Counted from the stretch's first letter, positions 52,588 through 61,351 are shown. The stretch is DNA of 64,000 bases from Halorhabdus amylolytica (GCF_004944975.1 NZ_SPQG01000010.1:1-64000); one strand, 5' to 3'. The notes: generated from the letters alone by a model not told the origin. Numbers and translations are program-made.

Positions 52588-52735
52588 TCACCGGCCCTCC
52601 ACCGTCCTGCGGGCCCGGTCTCGGTGCCTCTACCCCGGGGGAAGCGCCGTCGTGAGGCGGTTGCAGCATTCGTGCTTCACCGACGGCGGCGGGGTACTTC
52701 AAAGTGGTCGTGATTACCAGAATAATCAGGACCAT
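52580..52735 (-). CDS. Short peptide upstream of the recombinase
   Basis: A 51-codon frame overlapping the integrase start by 8 bp. It begins MVLIILVITTTLKYP and ends with a Pro/Gly-rich tail. The overlap suggests translational coupling, but the sequence could also be an in-frame shadow; no family is recognised. Confidence 0.3.
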   Translation of the reverse strand: MVLIILVITTTLKYPAAVGEARMLQPPHDGASPGVEAPRPGPQDGGGPVNA

Positions 52736-53036
52736 CGAGTACAGAAATCTCATAACCATTTTTCCGATGATAGAAGGGTTCTATCCCCTGAAATTCGGAT
52801 TTGACCAACGGTATAAACCATATACCGATATACTAAAACCGCGACCGAACAGTTGAGACTACAGGGGGTTTAGCAGGGCTGTGATGCGTGAATTTGACCG
52901 ATTCGGCCAGCGAAAACTGCTCCAGATGGCTTTCCAAGCGGCTATTCCTGTCACATACTCAATCACATGGGCAAATTTTCGAGACTTCCAGCAGCGTAGC
53001 CACTTAGCGGCACGCTAACCCGAACAGAGTTGCTCA
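52736..53036. other. Intergenic stretch beside the IS4-type element
   Basis: About 300 bp, with an AT-rich, TATA-containing stretch near 52800-52845 (GGTATAAACCATATACCGATATAC). The right part probably belongs to the IS end, but exact inverted repeats were not resolved. Confidence 0.4.
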
Positions 53037-54713
53037 CTACCCGATTCCAGTCTCTTTCTTCAACAGTGTCAGCGTGTTGTCAGCCGTCACCATCGGGGAG
53101 TGTTCGTACTCACCAGTCAACTCGACCTGTACAAGCAGATCAACGGCACGCCAGATTGAGTACAGGAGACACGCGAATGCGAAGTAGAAGAACCGTAGCC
53201 CGAAATCTTTCGACGTCGTCGCCGCCATGAACCGCTTGATCGACCGGTACCCGCTCTCGATCTCCCAGCGATCGCCGTACTCCGTGAGGTGACCACTCCC
53301 GCAATTCGTCATGAACACTGAATACTGTCGATGGTCGTCGTGCTCTGAGTCCTCTTTTCGACGATAGATCAGCGTCGTCTGGTGCCACTCGTTCTTTCCG
53401 AGATGGAGTTTCCGGTCGGTTTCATACCGATCCTTGTCACGCTGGAGCAACCGCTTGGCCTGGGCTTTCTCGCTGGTCTGCATCCGCTTCGGAACGACGT
53501 AAGAGAGCCCGCGCTGGCTGATCCTCTCCAAGACGTGCTGACTGTCGAACTCTCGGTCCATCAGCAAGTTATCGACGTGGACGAGCTCTTCAGCCGAATC
53601 CAGCAGGTCCTCGACGATCTCCTTTCGTGACTCGCCTTTCCGTACCGGGCGCGCGTCCAGCACGATTGGGACGGCGTTCCCGACCAGCTGGACCGTTGCC
53701 CACTGATAGGCATACTCGTCGGTCTGCTCTTTCGTCCCGATAATCTCGTCTTCGTGGCCGGTTCGGTCGCCCGTGAACGGATCGGCTTCGGTGATGTCGA
53801 TGGCGACGACCCCTGCTCGGAAGAACTCCTCCGTCGCTGCTACCTCACCCAACAATTGGCCGATAGCCTGCCGATACATTTCCCGAATCTGTTCGATCGA
53901 GAGATCTCGAATGTGCTCGCGATGGGTGTGACCGAGTGGTGTTCTCTTCCGGGTCGACTCGTAGACGAAGCTGCGAGCGCCTTCATTTGCGGCTAAGTTC
54001 TCTCGGAGCCCCAGATACGTTTGTAAGTCCCAGTACGCGTTCTCGTGGATCTCACAGCCCCCACCACGGTCCAACGAGAACGCTGGGAAGACGACGCGGC
54101 TGACGTGGTCAGTGAGCTTCTCCGCCTGGTCCAAGACAGTCTGGTCGTCCGGTTCCGGCTCGTCAGAATCGTCGAGGCGGTGTTGCAGCTTTCGCTCTGG
54201 TTCATGGGGAACATCGACGCCCGCATTCTGAGCCTTAATCAGAATCGTTCGAGCAGCGGTCTCGACGGTTTCGCGAAGGTCTGTGGTGAAGCGTTGGTTC
54301 CAGCTGCGCCACAGCGTCGACTGATCAGGAACCGTGTCCAACCCGATTCCCTCACTGAGTTTTGGGTGAGAACCGAGATACTCGACCAGGGGTGTTTCGT
54401 GGTCCCATCCGTGAAGTTCCTTCAGGACGAACACGCGAAAGAGCGTGTCCATCTCGTAGCGTGTTAGCCCTCCATAGCAGTCATGCGTGTTGAACCGAAA
54501 GTAGGCTAGCGGGAGTTCACAGACGAACTCCTCGACTGAGACGTGGCTATCGTGTCTGAACCACGTCGCCGAGACAACGCGAATATCCGATTCCAATCCT
54601 GCAAGTGAGGTTCTATCGTACAGTGGTGTCGAATCATACACCGGATAATCAACGTGTGACTGCCGTGCAATCCGACGAAACACGGTTCGGTTAGACTTTG
54701 GGGATTGGGACAT
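53037..54713 (-). CDS. IS4-type DDE transposase
   Basis: A 558-aa transposase from MSQSPKS (54713). The first Asp is in AIDITEADPF, the second in LLMDREFDS, and the IS4 signature Y-x2-R-x3-E-x6-K appears as YGDRWEIESGYRSIK. An upstream HTH-like region (residues 60-130) binds the ends. The long coding region makes the whole element about 1.9 kb. Ends were not resolved. It separates the integrase side from the arsenic operon. Confidence 0.85.
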   Translation of the reverse strand: MSQSPKSNRTVFRRIARQSHVDYPVYDSTPLYDRTSLAGLESDIRVVSATWFRHDSHVSVEEFVCELPLAYFRFNTHDCYGGLTRYEMDTLFRVFVLKELHGWDHETPLVEYLGSHPKLSEGIGLDTVPDQSTLWRSWNQRFTTDLRETVETAARTILIKAQNAGVDVPHEPERKLQHRLDDSDEPEPDDQTVLDQAEKLTDHVSRVVFPAFSLDRGGGCEIHENAYWDLQTYLGLRENLAANEGARSFVYESTRKRTPLGHTHREHIRDLSIEQIREMYRQAIGQLLGEVAATEEFFRAGVVAIDITEADPFTGDRTGHEDEIIGTKEQTDEYAYQWATVQLVGNAVPIVLDARPVRKGESRKEIVEDLLDSAEELVHVDNLLMDREFDSQHVLERISQRGLSYVVPKRMQTSEKAQAKRLLQRDKDRYETDRKLHLGKNEWHQTTLIYRRKEDSEHDDHRQYSVFMTNCGSGHLTEYGDRWEIESGYRSIKRFMAATTSKDFGLRFFYFAFACLLYSIWRAVDLLVQVELTGEYEHSPMVTADNTLTLLKKETGIG

Positions 54714-54817
54714 TACCAAGTGTTGAGCCAAAACAGGGTCAAGAGTGCCTCATATCTGCGTCTAAGATAGAACAACGAGATCAACACCGCAGGTACCGAT
54801 CGGTGTGACGAGGGTTG

Positions 54818-55258
54818 CTACGTCGATCCGAGTTCATCGAAGAGGTCGTTTACCCGTCGTTCGATTTCGTCGCGGATGCGACCGACCTCAGCAGCCGACT
54901 TCCCGTCCGGGTCGTCGAGATTCCAGTCACGGTTCTCGCCCGCCCATCCCGCGGGACAGACGTCGTCGGCCGAACAACCCATCGTGATGACGTAATCGCT
55001 CCCCTGTGTTTCCTCGAACGCGATCTCCCGAGGTGTCCGTCCCGAGATATCGATGCCAACTGCGTGCATCGCCCGAACCACCTCGTCGTGGACATGGTCA
55101 GCAGGGCGTGTTCCACCAGTTATGATTTCGATTTCGTCCTGGAGTCCTCGCTGTTCAACTTCTCGCTGTGCGAGCGCGTAGGCCATCTGCGAGCGACCTG
55201 CGTTCTGCACGCAGACGAAGGCAATTCTCAGCGGTTCGGATTCTGTGTTCTCATTCAT
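54818..55258 (-). CDS. arsC: Arsenate reductase (thioredoxin-coupled type)
   Basis: A 146-aa LMW-phosphatase-fold enzyme that reduces arsenate to arsenite. The P-loop CVQNAGRS has the nucleophilic Cys and Arg. A second redox pair is in MGCSADDVCPAG, where the Cys-x5-Cys matches the Cys82/Cys89 relay of thioredoxin-coupled ArsC. It overlaps the second ArsC gene by 8 bp and belongs to the arsenic operon. Confidence 0.88.
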   Translation of the reverse strand: MNENTESEPLRIAFVCVQNAGRSQMAYALAQREVEQRGLQDEIEIITGGTRPADHVHDEVVRAMHAVGIDISGRTPREIAFEETQGSDYVITMGCSADDVCPAGWAGENRDWNLDDPDGKSAAEVGRIRDEIERRVNDLFDELGST

Positions 55259-55721
55259 GTGTTACGTAGTTCGCGCGACGCTCCGCCTGTGTCGGCAGCT
55301 CGTCGAAAAGTTCGATCACCTGCTGTTCGATTTCGGTACTGATCGCCCAGACAGACTCCCGATCGGAGTCTACTGGGTCGACAAACCCCCAGTCTCGAAC
55401 GACGACTCCGGGTGGAAGGTCCTCGATTGACAGTGCACAGCCCATCAATACGATAAAATCGCACGCCTCGAGCGACTCACGGGTGATCTTCGTCGGTGAC
55501 CGGTCAGATAAGTCGTAGCCTTTCTCAGACATCACCTCTATGACGGTCGGATGTATCGCGACAGCGGGATCGGTCCCACCAGAAACGATCTCGATGTCAC
55601 TTCGCATCTGAACCTGAACTTGGGTTTCGGCGAGCGCGGCGGCGATCTGGCTCCGGCCTGCGTTCTGCACGCAGACGAACCCGAGGCGAAGCGGACCGAG
55701 GGTGTCTGTGTGTGATACCAT
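55251..55721 (-). CDS. ArsC-like protein lacking the resolving cysteine
   Basis: A 156-aa paralog of the gene downstream. It has the P-loop CVQNAGRS, but the relay segment reads MGCALSIEDLPPG, so only one of the two redox Cys remains. It may work as a phosphatase or with another reductant, or be a degraded duplicate. The ATG at 55721 follows a GGGGAG Shine-Dalgarno; an earlier ATG at 55736 overlaps the ACR3 stop. Confidence 0.75.
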   Translation of the reverse strand: MVSHTDTLGPLRLGFVCVQNAGRSQIAAALAETQVQVQMRSDIEIVSGGTDPAVAIHPTVIEVMSEKGYDLSDRSPTKITRESLEACDFIVLMGCALSIEDLPPGVVVRDWGFVDPVDSDRESVWAISTEIEQQVIELFDELPTQAERRANYVTHE

Positions 55722-55735
55722 CAGTGGCTCCCCCA

Positions 55736-56902
55736 TCAGTCGTCTTCAGCGGGCGGTGGGGAGGAAGAGGTGCTGAGCTGTCCGGTTGTGGCACCACTCC
55801 AGTCGAACTTGCGCTGGAAGTACAGCGCCACGTTGACCAACGCTAATAGGACCGGGACCTCGATGAGCGGGCCGACGACGGTGGTGAAGGCGACGCCGGA
55901 GCCGACACCGAACACCGCGACCGCCACCGCAATCGCGAGTTCGAAGTTGTTCGAGGCGGCGGTGAACCCAATGGCCGTCGTCGTCGAGTAATCCGCGCCG
56001 ATGCCCCTACCCATCCCGAAGCTGACGAGGAACATCACGACGAAGTAGATCGTCAGCGGGACGGCGATCAGGAGGACGTCACCGGGCGAGGCGACGATGT
56101 TCTCGCCTTGCGTGGCGAACATCACGATGACCGTAAAGAGGAGCGCAACGAGCGTGACTGGGTCGATCTTGGGGACCAACGTCTCGTCGTACCACTCCTC
56201 GCTCTTGGCTCGCGTGCCGATGTACCGCGTGAGGAACCCGCCGATGAACGGGATGCCGAGGAAAATAACGATCGCCTGGAACACCTGCATCGGCGTCACA
56301 TTGAACGTCTCGATGCCCGCGACGAGCGTTTCCATCCCGAGCAGTGGCGGGAGGAATAGCCCGAAGAACCAGACGTAGACACCGTACGTGACGATCTGGA
56401 AGAGGCTGTTGAACGCGACCAGCCCAGTCACGTACTCCGTCGAGCCTTCTGCGAGTTCGTTCCAGACGAGGACCATCGCGATACAGCGGGCCATTCCGAT
56501 GAACACGAGGCCGAGGAAGAACTCGGGACGAGCAGGCAGGCCAGGCACGAGTCCACTGAAGAAGATCACAGCGAGTCCGAACATAAGCGTCGGGCCGATC
56601 AACCAGTTTTGAATTAGGCTTAGTCCGAGCACACGCCAGTTGCTGAACACGGCCCGCAGTTGGGAGTAGTCAGCCTTCGCCAGCGGCGGATACATCATCG
56701 CGATGAGGCCGATTTCGACGAGATGGAAGTCCTGAATCGGCTGGGTTACCGACGGGGCGACGAATCCGAGTCCCACGCCGACGGCCATCGCACCGAGAAT
56801 CCAGACGGTGAGGTACTTATCGAGGAAGTCCATCGACCGCGGGTCGCCACAGCTCTCACAGTCGCAGTTCGGCCCATGGTCGTGAGCATCGACGTTACTC
56901 AT
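55736..56902 (-). CDS. ACR3-type arsenite efflux permease
   Basis: A 388-aa membrane protein with ten helices. GMARCIAMVLVWNELAEGS, NWLIGPTLMFGLAVIF and AASNNFELAIAVAVAVFG are ACR3 signatures, and the Cys in ARCIAMV is the conserved essential one. It exports As(OH)3. The N-terminus has DHGPNCDCESCGD, a small Cys cluster. The gene overlaps arsR by 8 bp. Confidence 0.93.
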   Translation of the reverse strand: MSNVDAHDHGPNCDCESCGDPRSMDFLDKYLTVWILGAMAVGVGLGFVAPSVTQPIQDFHLVEIGLIAMMYPPLAKADYSQLRAVFSNWRVLGLSLIQNWLIGPTLMFGLAVIFFSGLVPGLPARPEFFLGLVFIGMARCIAMVLVWNELAEGSTEYVTGLVAFNSLFQIVTYGVYVWFFGLFLPPLLGMETLVAGIETFNVTPMQVFQAIVIFLGIPFIGGFLTRYIGTRAKSEEWYDETLVPKIDPVTLVALLFTVIVMFATQGENIVASPGDVLLIAVPLTIYFVVMFLVSFGMGRGIGADYSTTTAIGFTAASNNFELAIAVAVAVFGVGSGVAFTTVVGPLIEVPVLLALVNVALYFQRKFDWSGATTGQLSTSSSPPPAEDD

Positions 56903-57293
56903 CGGTCACGCTCCCCTCGAGGACAGTGATAAGCGCGACAGCCCGGTTTGTTGCACGGTACTTCTTCCACCGGCCATCTTTTCGGCCCGAAACGAGTCCT
57001 GCATCGAGAAGTTTCGAGAGCGCGTGGCTGAGCCCGCTCTCGGTCACGTCGACGACCGCATTCAGTTCACAGACGCAGAGTTCCTCTTGTGCGGCAACGA
57101 GCACACGGACGAGCGTATATCGTGTCTCGTTGGAGAGTGCTGAGAGCACATCGAGTTCAGCGTTCACCTGCGCTGTCCCGAGTGCTGCTTCGAGGGTGCT
57201 GAGTTCGTCGAGGCGGCGCTCAACATCCTCGTTGCGACACTCCCCGAGTTCATCATCGAGATAGCGGCGAAGTCGTTCTGTAGTTTGTGCCAT
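56895..57293 (-). CDS. arsR: ArsR arsenite-responsive repressor
   Basis: A 132-aa winged-helix repressor. ELCVCEL is the As(III)-binding pair on the DNA-binding helix, and DVTESGLSHALSKLLDAGLVSGRKDGRWKKYRATN is the recognition helix and wing. It starts at MAQTTE (57293). It is first in the operon with ACR3 and two ArsC genes and divergent from a RidA gene. An inverted repeat just upstream is a candidate operator. Confidence 0.9.
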   Translation of the reverse strand: MAQTTERLRRYLDDELGECRNEDVERRLDELSTLEAALGTAQVNAELDVLSALSNETRYTLVRVLVAAQEELCVCELNAVVDVTESGLSHALSKLLDAGLVSGRKDGRWKKYRATNRAVALITVLEGSVTDE

Positions 57294-57303
57294 CAATATC
57301 GAC

Positions 57304-57319
57304 TTGAGTAGATTCTCAA
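57304..57319. promoter_or_regulatory. Candidate ArsR operator
   Basis: TTGAG-N6-CTCAA, 11 bp upstream of the arsR start. A related element (TTGAATATACTCTAA) lies about 94 bp further right, just upstream of the divergent RidA gene, suggesting the repressor controls both. Confidence 0.45.
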
Positions 57320-57435
57320 TTAATTGTTGCGGTATAGCCGAGGTATTGTTCACTCAAGCGCCTCACAGTGCGGTGGTGCTCGAGAATCGAGAACAGACGG
57401 AAAACATTATACTTGAATATACTCTAAATCAAAAT

Positions 57436-57855
57436 ATGGAGGCGAACTCAGTGACCGAATCACAGCTAAGTCGTGCCAGTGAGAGTAGCCGCAAGCAGCG
57501 TGACGGAACAAAATTTATCGGCGGCTATGGCAAGAAAACGGGAGATTCGGACCTCCTCTTCATCGAAGGCCAACTGCCGGAGGATGGAGACCGGATCGCG
57601 AGCGATGCATCCCCTGTGCGTCAGCTCGAATTGTGTTTAGGAAACCTCGAAACCCAGCTTGAACGGCACGGGAAAGAAATGAGTGACGTTCTGCAGCTCA
57701 CCCTGTATCTCGCTGAGATGGATGCATACGAGCGTGTGAATGACGCCTATGAGCAGTACTTTGATGAGACGTATCCAGCCCGAACGACGATCGGCGTCTG
57801 TGAACTGCTCGGCGATGCTGCAGTTACCGTGGATGCCGTCGTCGCCATCGAATAG
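57436..57855 (+). CDS. RidA/YjgF family protein
   Basis: A 139-aa protein. LLFIEGQLPEDGDRIASDASPVRQLELCLGNLETQLERHGKEMSDVLQLTLYLAEM and ARTTIGVCELLGDAAVTVDAVV match the RidA fold (imine deaminase; trimeric, with a GVCELL-type Cys). It has its own AT-rich promoter (ATTATACTTGAATATACTC). It is divergent from arsR. Confidence 0.85.
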   Translation: MEANSVTESQLSRASESSRKQRDGTKFIGGYGKKTGDSDLLFIEGQLPEDGDRIASDASPVRQLELCLGNLETQLERHGKEMSDVLQLTLYLAEMDAYERVNDAYEQYFDETYPARTTIGVCELLGDAAVTVDAVVAIE

Positions 57856-58140
57856 AGCCGAGAGGTCGTTGCAGCTACCTTCACGGATAAGTTGGATCAG
57901 ATAAACGGGCGATGTTCGCCACCGGTTTCATCCCGCCCAGTATCTGCCCAATTCTATACCAATAGAGTCGAGCGGAACCGTATGCATTGAGACTGCCAGT
58001 CTCAACTGTTGCGCGACCGCCGTTCGGACCCGGTTCTGAGAATAATCGCAAGACTGCAAGCAGATAGCTTGCTACACAATCTGCATAATGTACAATGCGC
58101 ACAAAATTTGAATGGTGAGGAAAATCAGCCAAATCCAATG

Positions 58141-58626
58141 TTAGTCGTTCGTAGCTTGCTCGCTCAGCATCTCAACAACTTCCTGAACACGTTCCTCATC
58201 GGCTTCGATACCACGCTCCCGGAGGATCTGGAGGGCAACCTCATCACCGTGGTCCGCAATTACCCGGAGACACGCATCTTGAAACTCTCTTCCCTCAAAC
58301 TCGGGAACATCAAACATAGAACACGCAGCAGTTACCGATGATCGCATCCGGGTGACGCCATCCCACGTGTCCTCCCGGACATAGAAGCCGTGCATATCGG
58401 TCTCATCAAAGGAGAAGGCCGGTCCACCGGTGGATTCGTCCACATCCTCCTCATCCTGCTCAGGAATGGACTCAGTCTCCGACTCTGTGTCCTCAGTAGT
58501 TATCTCTTCATCCGGTTGCGGTTCATCCTGGGCGTCAGTACGTTCGTCGTCATCCGATTCGGCTCCTTCCTCCGTTTGTTTGAGCTGTTCAGCGACGTCC
58601 CCGAAACGGTCGTCCTCATTAGGCAT
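58141..58626 (-). CDS. Acidic partition-partner protein
   Basis: A 161-aa protein, the last gene of the par operon, overlapping parA by 8 bp. Its first 70 residues are almost purely acidic and low in complexity. The C-terminal half (FYVREDTWDGVTRMRSSVTAACSMFDVPEFEGREF...) is helical and may bind DNA or ParA. It has no ParB HTH; it plays the adaptor role by position only. Confidence 0.6.
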   Translation of the reverse strand: MPNEDDRFGDVAEQLKQTEEGAESDDDERTDAQDEPQPDEEITTEDTESETESIPEQDEEDVDESTGGPAFSFDETDMHGFYVREDTWDGVTRMRSSVTAACSMFDVPEFEGREFQDACLRVIADHGDEVALQILRERGIEADEERVQEVVEMLSEQATND

Positions 58627-59491
58627 GGCTGTGTTCCTCCACGAGGTCCGCTAAGTGATCGAAATTCGGGATCTGGTCGCAATCTTCGTCGAACTCCGAG
58701 ACCGGCATTCCTTGCTTGAACGCGCGAGAAATCGCGGTCCGTTCGCGAATCCCTGGCTTCGGAATACTATCGATGGTGCGTTCCGAATCATCGAGGGCAT
58801 CGAAGATCTCCGGGTCCACACGAGCGTACTCGGGGACGAATGAACCGAACTCCCGGTTGAGATTTTCAACGAGAGTCCGATGCTCGTTGCGTTGTCCCAT
58901 TGTTTCGCGAATCATATTCGGAGTGACTGCGAGGATATCCAACCCGATATTCTGCCGGATTGGGGAGATCTGGCGTTCAATCATCTTATTGAGGCCGTTG
59001 ATCGAGCCAGCACGCGGGATTAGCGGGATTATGACGCGCTGGACGGCGATGAGGGCATTGTCGGAGAGTTTCCCACGGCCGCCTGCGGCATCAATTATCA
59101 CGTAGTCGTATCCGTTTTGAATGAGCGGATCGACGACGTTCCGTCGAAGCTTCACGTCTGCGAACCGTTCGTCCTTCAGCCTCGTCTCGACGTTCTCGAG
59201 CTCGTTACTCGACGGGAGTAGGTGAACGCCGAAGTCCGTCTCGATAAGCAGGTCTTCGGGGTCCTCACCATCGATAAGGGCGTCACCGAGGTTCGCATCT
59301 CGGTCGTACGCATCGTCGTATCCCAACTGGGTCGTCATGTGCCCGTCCTTATCCAGATCCAATAGTACCGTCTCATGGCCACGAGCAGCGAGTCGATCAG
59401 CGATGTTGAGCGCGATCGTGGATTTCCCTACCCCTCCCTTGAGCAACGAGACAGCTGCTCCGGGGAGCCCTTCAAACTCGTCAGCACTCAT
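58619..59491 (-). CDS. parA: ParA-type partition ATPase
   Basis: A 290-aa Walker-type ATPase. VSLLKGGVGKSTIALNIAD is the deviant Walker A (with the extra Lys), DLDKDGHMTTQLGYDD the next motif, and DYVIIDAAGGRG Walker B. It segregates plasmid copies by patterning on the nucleoid. It is followed by an acidic partner and preceded by an AT-rich repeat array that may be the centromere. Confidence 0.92.
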   Translation of the reverse strand: MSADEFEGLPGAAVSLLKGGVGKSTIALNIADRLAARGHETVLLDLDKDGHMTTQLGYDDAYDRDANLGDALIDGEDPEDLLIETDFGVHLLPSSNELENVETRLKDERFADVKLRRNVVDPLIQNGYDYVIIDAAGGRGKLSDNALIAVQRVIIPLIPRAGSINGLNKMIERQISPIRQNIGLDILAVTPNMIRETMGQRNEHRTLVENLNREFGSFVPEYARVDPEIFDALDDSERTIDSIPKPGIRERTAISRAFKQGMPVSEFDEDCDQIPNFDHLADLVEEHSHA

Positions 59492-59514
59492 AGCTCAGCA
59501 CCCCGTAAGAAGCG

Positions 59515-59880
59515 GATTTTGTACATTTTGTAGGTAATGTACATTGGGTAGATGTTGAAGGTTGCGCGAGTTTTGTCGATAATGTACGTTTTGCACTGGT
59601 CATACGCGGTCAATGATGCTCGTCCATCTTAATTCTGTGCCAGACAGATTGCGTACGCCATCTACACAATCTACATTTTGTACATTACGTAGATTGTTGG
59701 CACAATCTCAATTGGCATAATCACCGTCGACCCTACGCAATCTACATAATTTAGATAATCAGCATTTCATACGCATTCATCACAATCTTTGCCACCCACA
59801 CGAACCAATTGAAGAAGCCCAATTTACATTATCTACATTATTCACATTATGCAGATTGGCTATGAGATCTACATTCTTCA
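59515..59880. repeat. AT-rich iteron-like array upstream of parA
   Basis: Recurring words CTACATTTTGTACATTACGTAG (59670-59692), CAATCTACATAATTTAGAT (59739-59757), TTTACATTATCTACATTATT (59823-59842), GATCTACATTC (59866-59876), TGTACATTTTGTAGG and AATGTACATTGGGTAGAT (59520-59553). The common core is (T/C)ACATT(A/T)T. Clustered short repeats beside parA suggest the partition centromere or an origin. No replication initiator gene is visible in the window. Confidence 0.65.
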
Positions 59881-59958
59881 GTCATTCAATGGGAGAGTCC
59901 CGAGTGATAGAACTCAGACAGAGCCGTTCTACCCCGTCTTCTAGTAAGACCTTTAGCT

Positions 59959-59978
59959 GTTACCGGATTATTGGTAAC
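59959..59978. promoter_or_regulatory. Palindromic operator at the AbiE-like operon start
   Basis: GTTACC-N8-GGTAAC, perfect 6-bp half-sites, ending 6 bp before the first ATG. It is suited to binding by the HTH protein encoded immediately after. Confidence 0.5.
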
Positions 59979-59984
59979 TACCAG

Positions 59985-60659
59985 ATGTATGAGGTTCTCG
60001 ACGACACGGCGGCACAGACTATCCTCGCCATCGAGAGTGGTGACTCCATCCGCCGTGTCGCCCAACACCTCCACACGCCCTACGAGACAGTGAGACAGGC
60101 CGTCAATCGGCTGGAAGAGGCAGGCTACGTTTCCTATGATGACGGCCTCACTGTAGTCGACGAGCGCGTACGCGACGCAGCGCTCGAGCTCGTCGCTGCC
60201 AGCGCTGGCGTCAGTCCACCCTCCATCGAGGAAACATACGTCATCCCACAATTCGGTGACTGGCCGTTCGCGTTCACGCGGATCGACGCCGTCTACGTGT
60301 GGACTCAGGGCGGCTACCAAGTCGGTCGCGAGCCCAACGACTATCCACTGTTCCTGGCTGTTCGTGAGCAGGACGTCGACGCCTGGGAGGGGTTCTTCGA
60401 GTCCTTCGACCTCCCGACCGCATTCGAACGACAGCCCCGAGACGAGCTTAGCGGACCGCTACAGATGGTCCTCGAGCCACGCGCGTCACTCGATATCGAG
60501 CACGTCGAAGGGTACCCGGTGATACCGAGAGCAGAGACGATCGAGTACATGCGCGAGAACTACGCCCAGTTCCAGTCGGCGCTGGCGATGCTCGACCGGA
60601 TGTACGAGGACCTTGACCTCGGCGTCACGTATCGAGAGACCGAACGGGCGCAGCCATGA
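59985..60659 (+). CDS. AbiEi-like antitoxin with HTH domain
   Basis: A 224-aa protein. It starts at MYEVLDD; RRVAQHLHTPYETVRQAVNRLEEAGYVSYDDGL is an N-terminal winged HTH. The rest is an alpha/beta domain. Its stop overlaps the next gene's ATG (ATGA), typical of TA pairs. It is followed by an AbiEii-like nucleotidyltransferase and preceded by a palindromic site, so it likely represses its own operon. Confidence 0.7.
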   Translation: MYEVLDDTAAQTILAIESGDSIRRVAQHLHTPYETVRQAVNRLEEAGYVSYDDGLTVVDERVRDAALELVAASAGVSPPSIEETYVIPQFGDWPFAFTRIDAVYVWTQGGYQVGREPNDYPLFLAVREQDVDAWEGFFESFDLPTAFERQPRDELSGPLQMVLEPRASLDIEHVEGYPVIPRAETIEYMRENYAQFQSALAMLDRMYEDLDLGVTYRETERAQP

Positions 60660-61351
60660 GCTTCAACAACCGAAGTGACGCGCTCATCGAACTGCTCGAG
60701 GAGCTCACCAAAGAGGGCCACGAGTACGTTCTTGTTGGCGGCTACGCTGTCTCAGCATTCAATGCTCGCTTCTCCACGGACCTCGATATCGTCGTCGCGC
60801 CGGATTCCAAAGCTGACTTCGTCGAGTTCCTCGAACAGCGGGGATTCGAGAAAACGGACAGCCACGCCAAAGAATGGTTCTACGACACCGAAGTAATCGA
60901 GTACGAGAAGCGGCTCACGCCGCAGCAGCCGATCGGCTTCGATCTCCTGGTGAACGGACTCGCGTGTCGCCAGACGGAGGCACAGTGGTCGTTCGACTAC
61001 CTGTACGACCACAGCCACCAACAGGAGGTGAGCGGAGGCACAGTGACGACGACAGCCAGAGTGATCGATGGGGCCGTCCTCGTGGCGGCAAAGCTCCACA
61101 GCGGCAGAGAAACGGACCTTCGGGACGTCCTGGCGGTCGCAGAAGAGAGCGACCTCAACGCTGTCACGCCTCACCTTCGGCGAGGGGACGACGATGCGCT
61201 ACGGGAGCAGCTTGAGCGTGGACTGGAGATCATAGAGAGCGATGAACTCAAGCACGGGTATCGGAGTGACTTCGGGGCCTCAGCAGTCTCAGAAGAAACG
61301 GTCACCGCTCTCCAAGAGTATCTGTCTGCACAGATTAACCACCTGAGCTGA
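60656..61351 (+). CDS. AbiEii-like nucleotidyltransferase toxin
   Basis: A 231-aa nucleotidyltransferase-fold protein. VLVGGYAVSAFNARFSTDLDIVV is the family's GG/(Y)A...T-D-D metal site, and VNGLACRQTEAQWSFDY a supporting strand. It resembles AbiEii-type nucleotidyltransferases that target tRNA acceptor ends, paired with the HTH gene upstream. It may stabilise the replicon or block phage infection. Confidence 0.75.
   Translation: MSFNNRSDALIELLEELTKEGHEYVLVGGYAVSAFNARFSTDLDIVVAPDSKADFVEFLEQRGFEKTDSHAKEWFYDTEVIEYEKRLTPQQPIGFDLLVNGLACRQTEAQWSFDYLYDHSHQQEVSGGTVTTTARVIDGAVLVAAKLHSGRETDLRDVLAVAEESDLNAVTPHLRRGDDDALREQLERGLEIIESDELKHGYRSDFGASAVSEETVTALQEYLSAQINHLS

Larger units (their letters stand above)
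59492..59984. other. Gene-free region with AT-rich repeat array
   Basis: The intergenic space between parA and the AbiE-like pair, which start in opposite directions from it. It contains the short TACATT-type repeats annotated separately and the operator of the TA pair. Confidence 0.6.

Noticed and set aside
51421-52713. 430-codon plus-strand frame opposite the recombinase
   Set aside because: Antisense shadow; the minus strand has the full integrase catalytic set.
52840-54800. Exact ends of the IS4-type element
   Set aside because: A shared TTGACC near both ends suggested imperfect inverted repeats, but the match was too weak to define boundaries.
57881-58138. 85-codon minus-strand frame downstream of the par operon
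   Set aside because: Non-acidic composition, no motif and poor start; treated as intergenic.
59515-59880. CRISPR-like reading of the AT-rich repeats
   Set aside because: The repeats are short, imperfect and unevenly spaced, and no cas gene is present.
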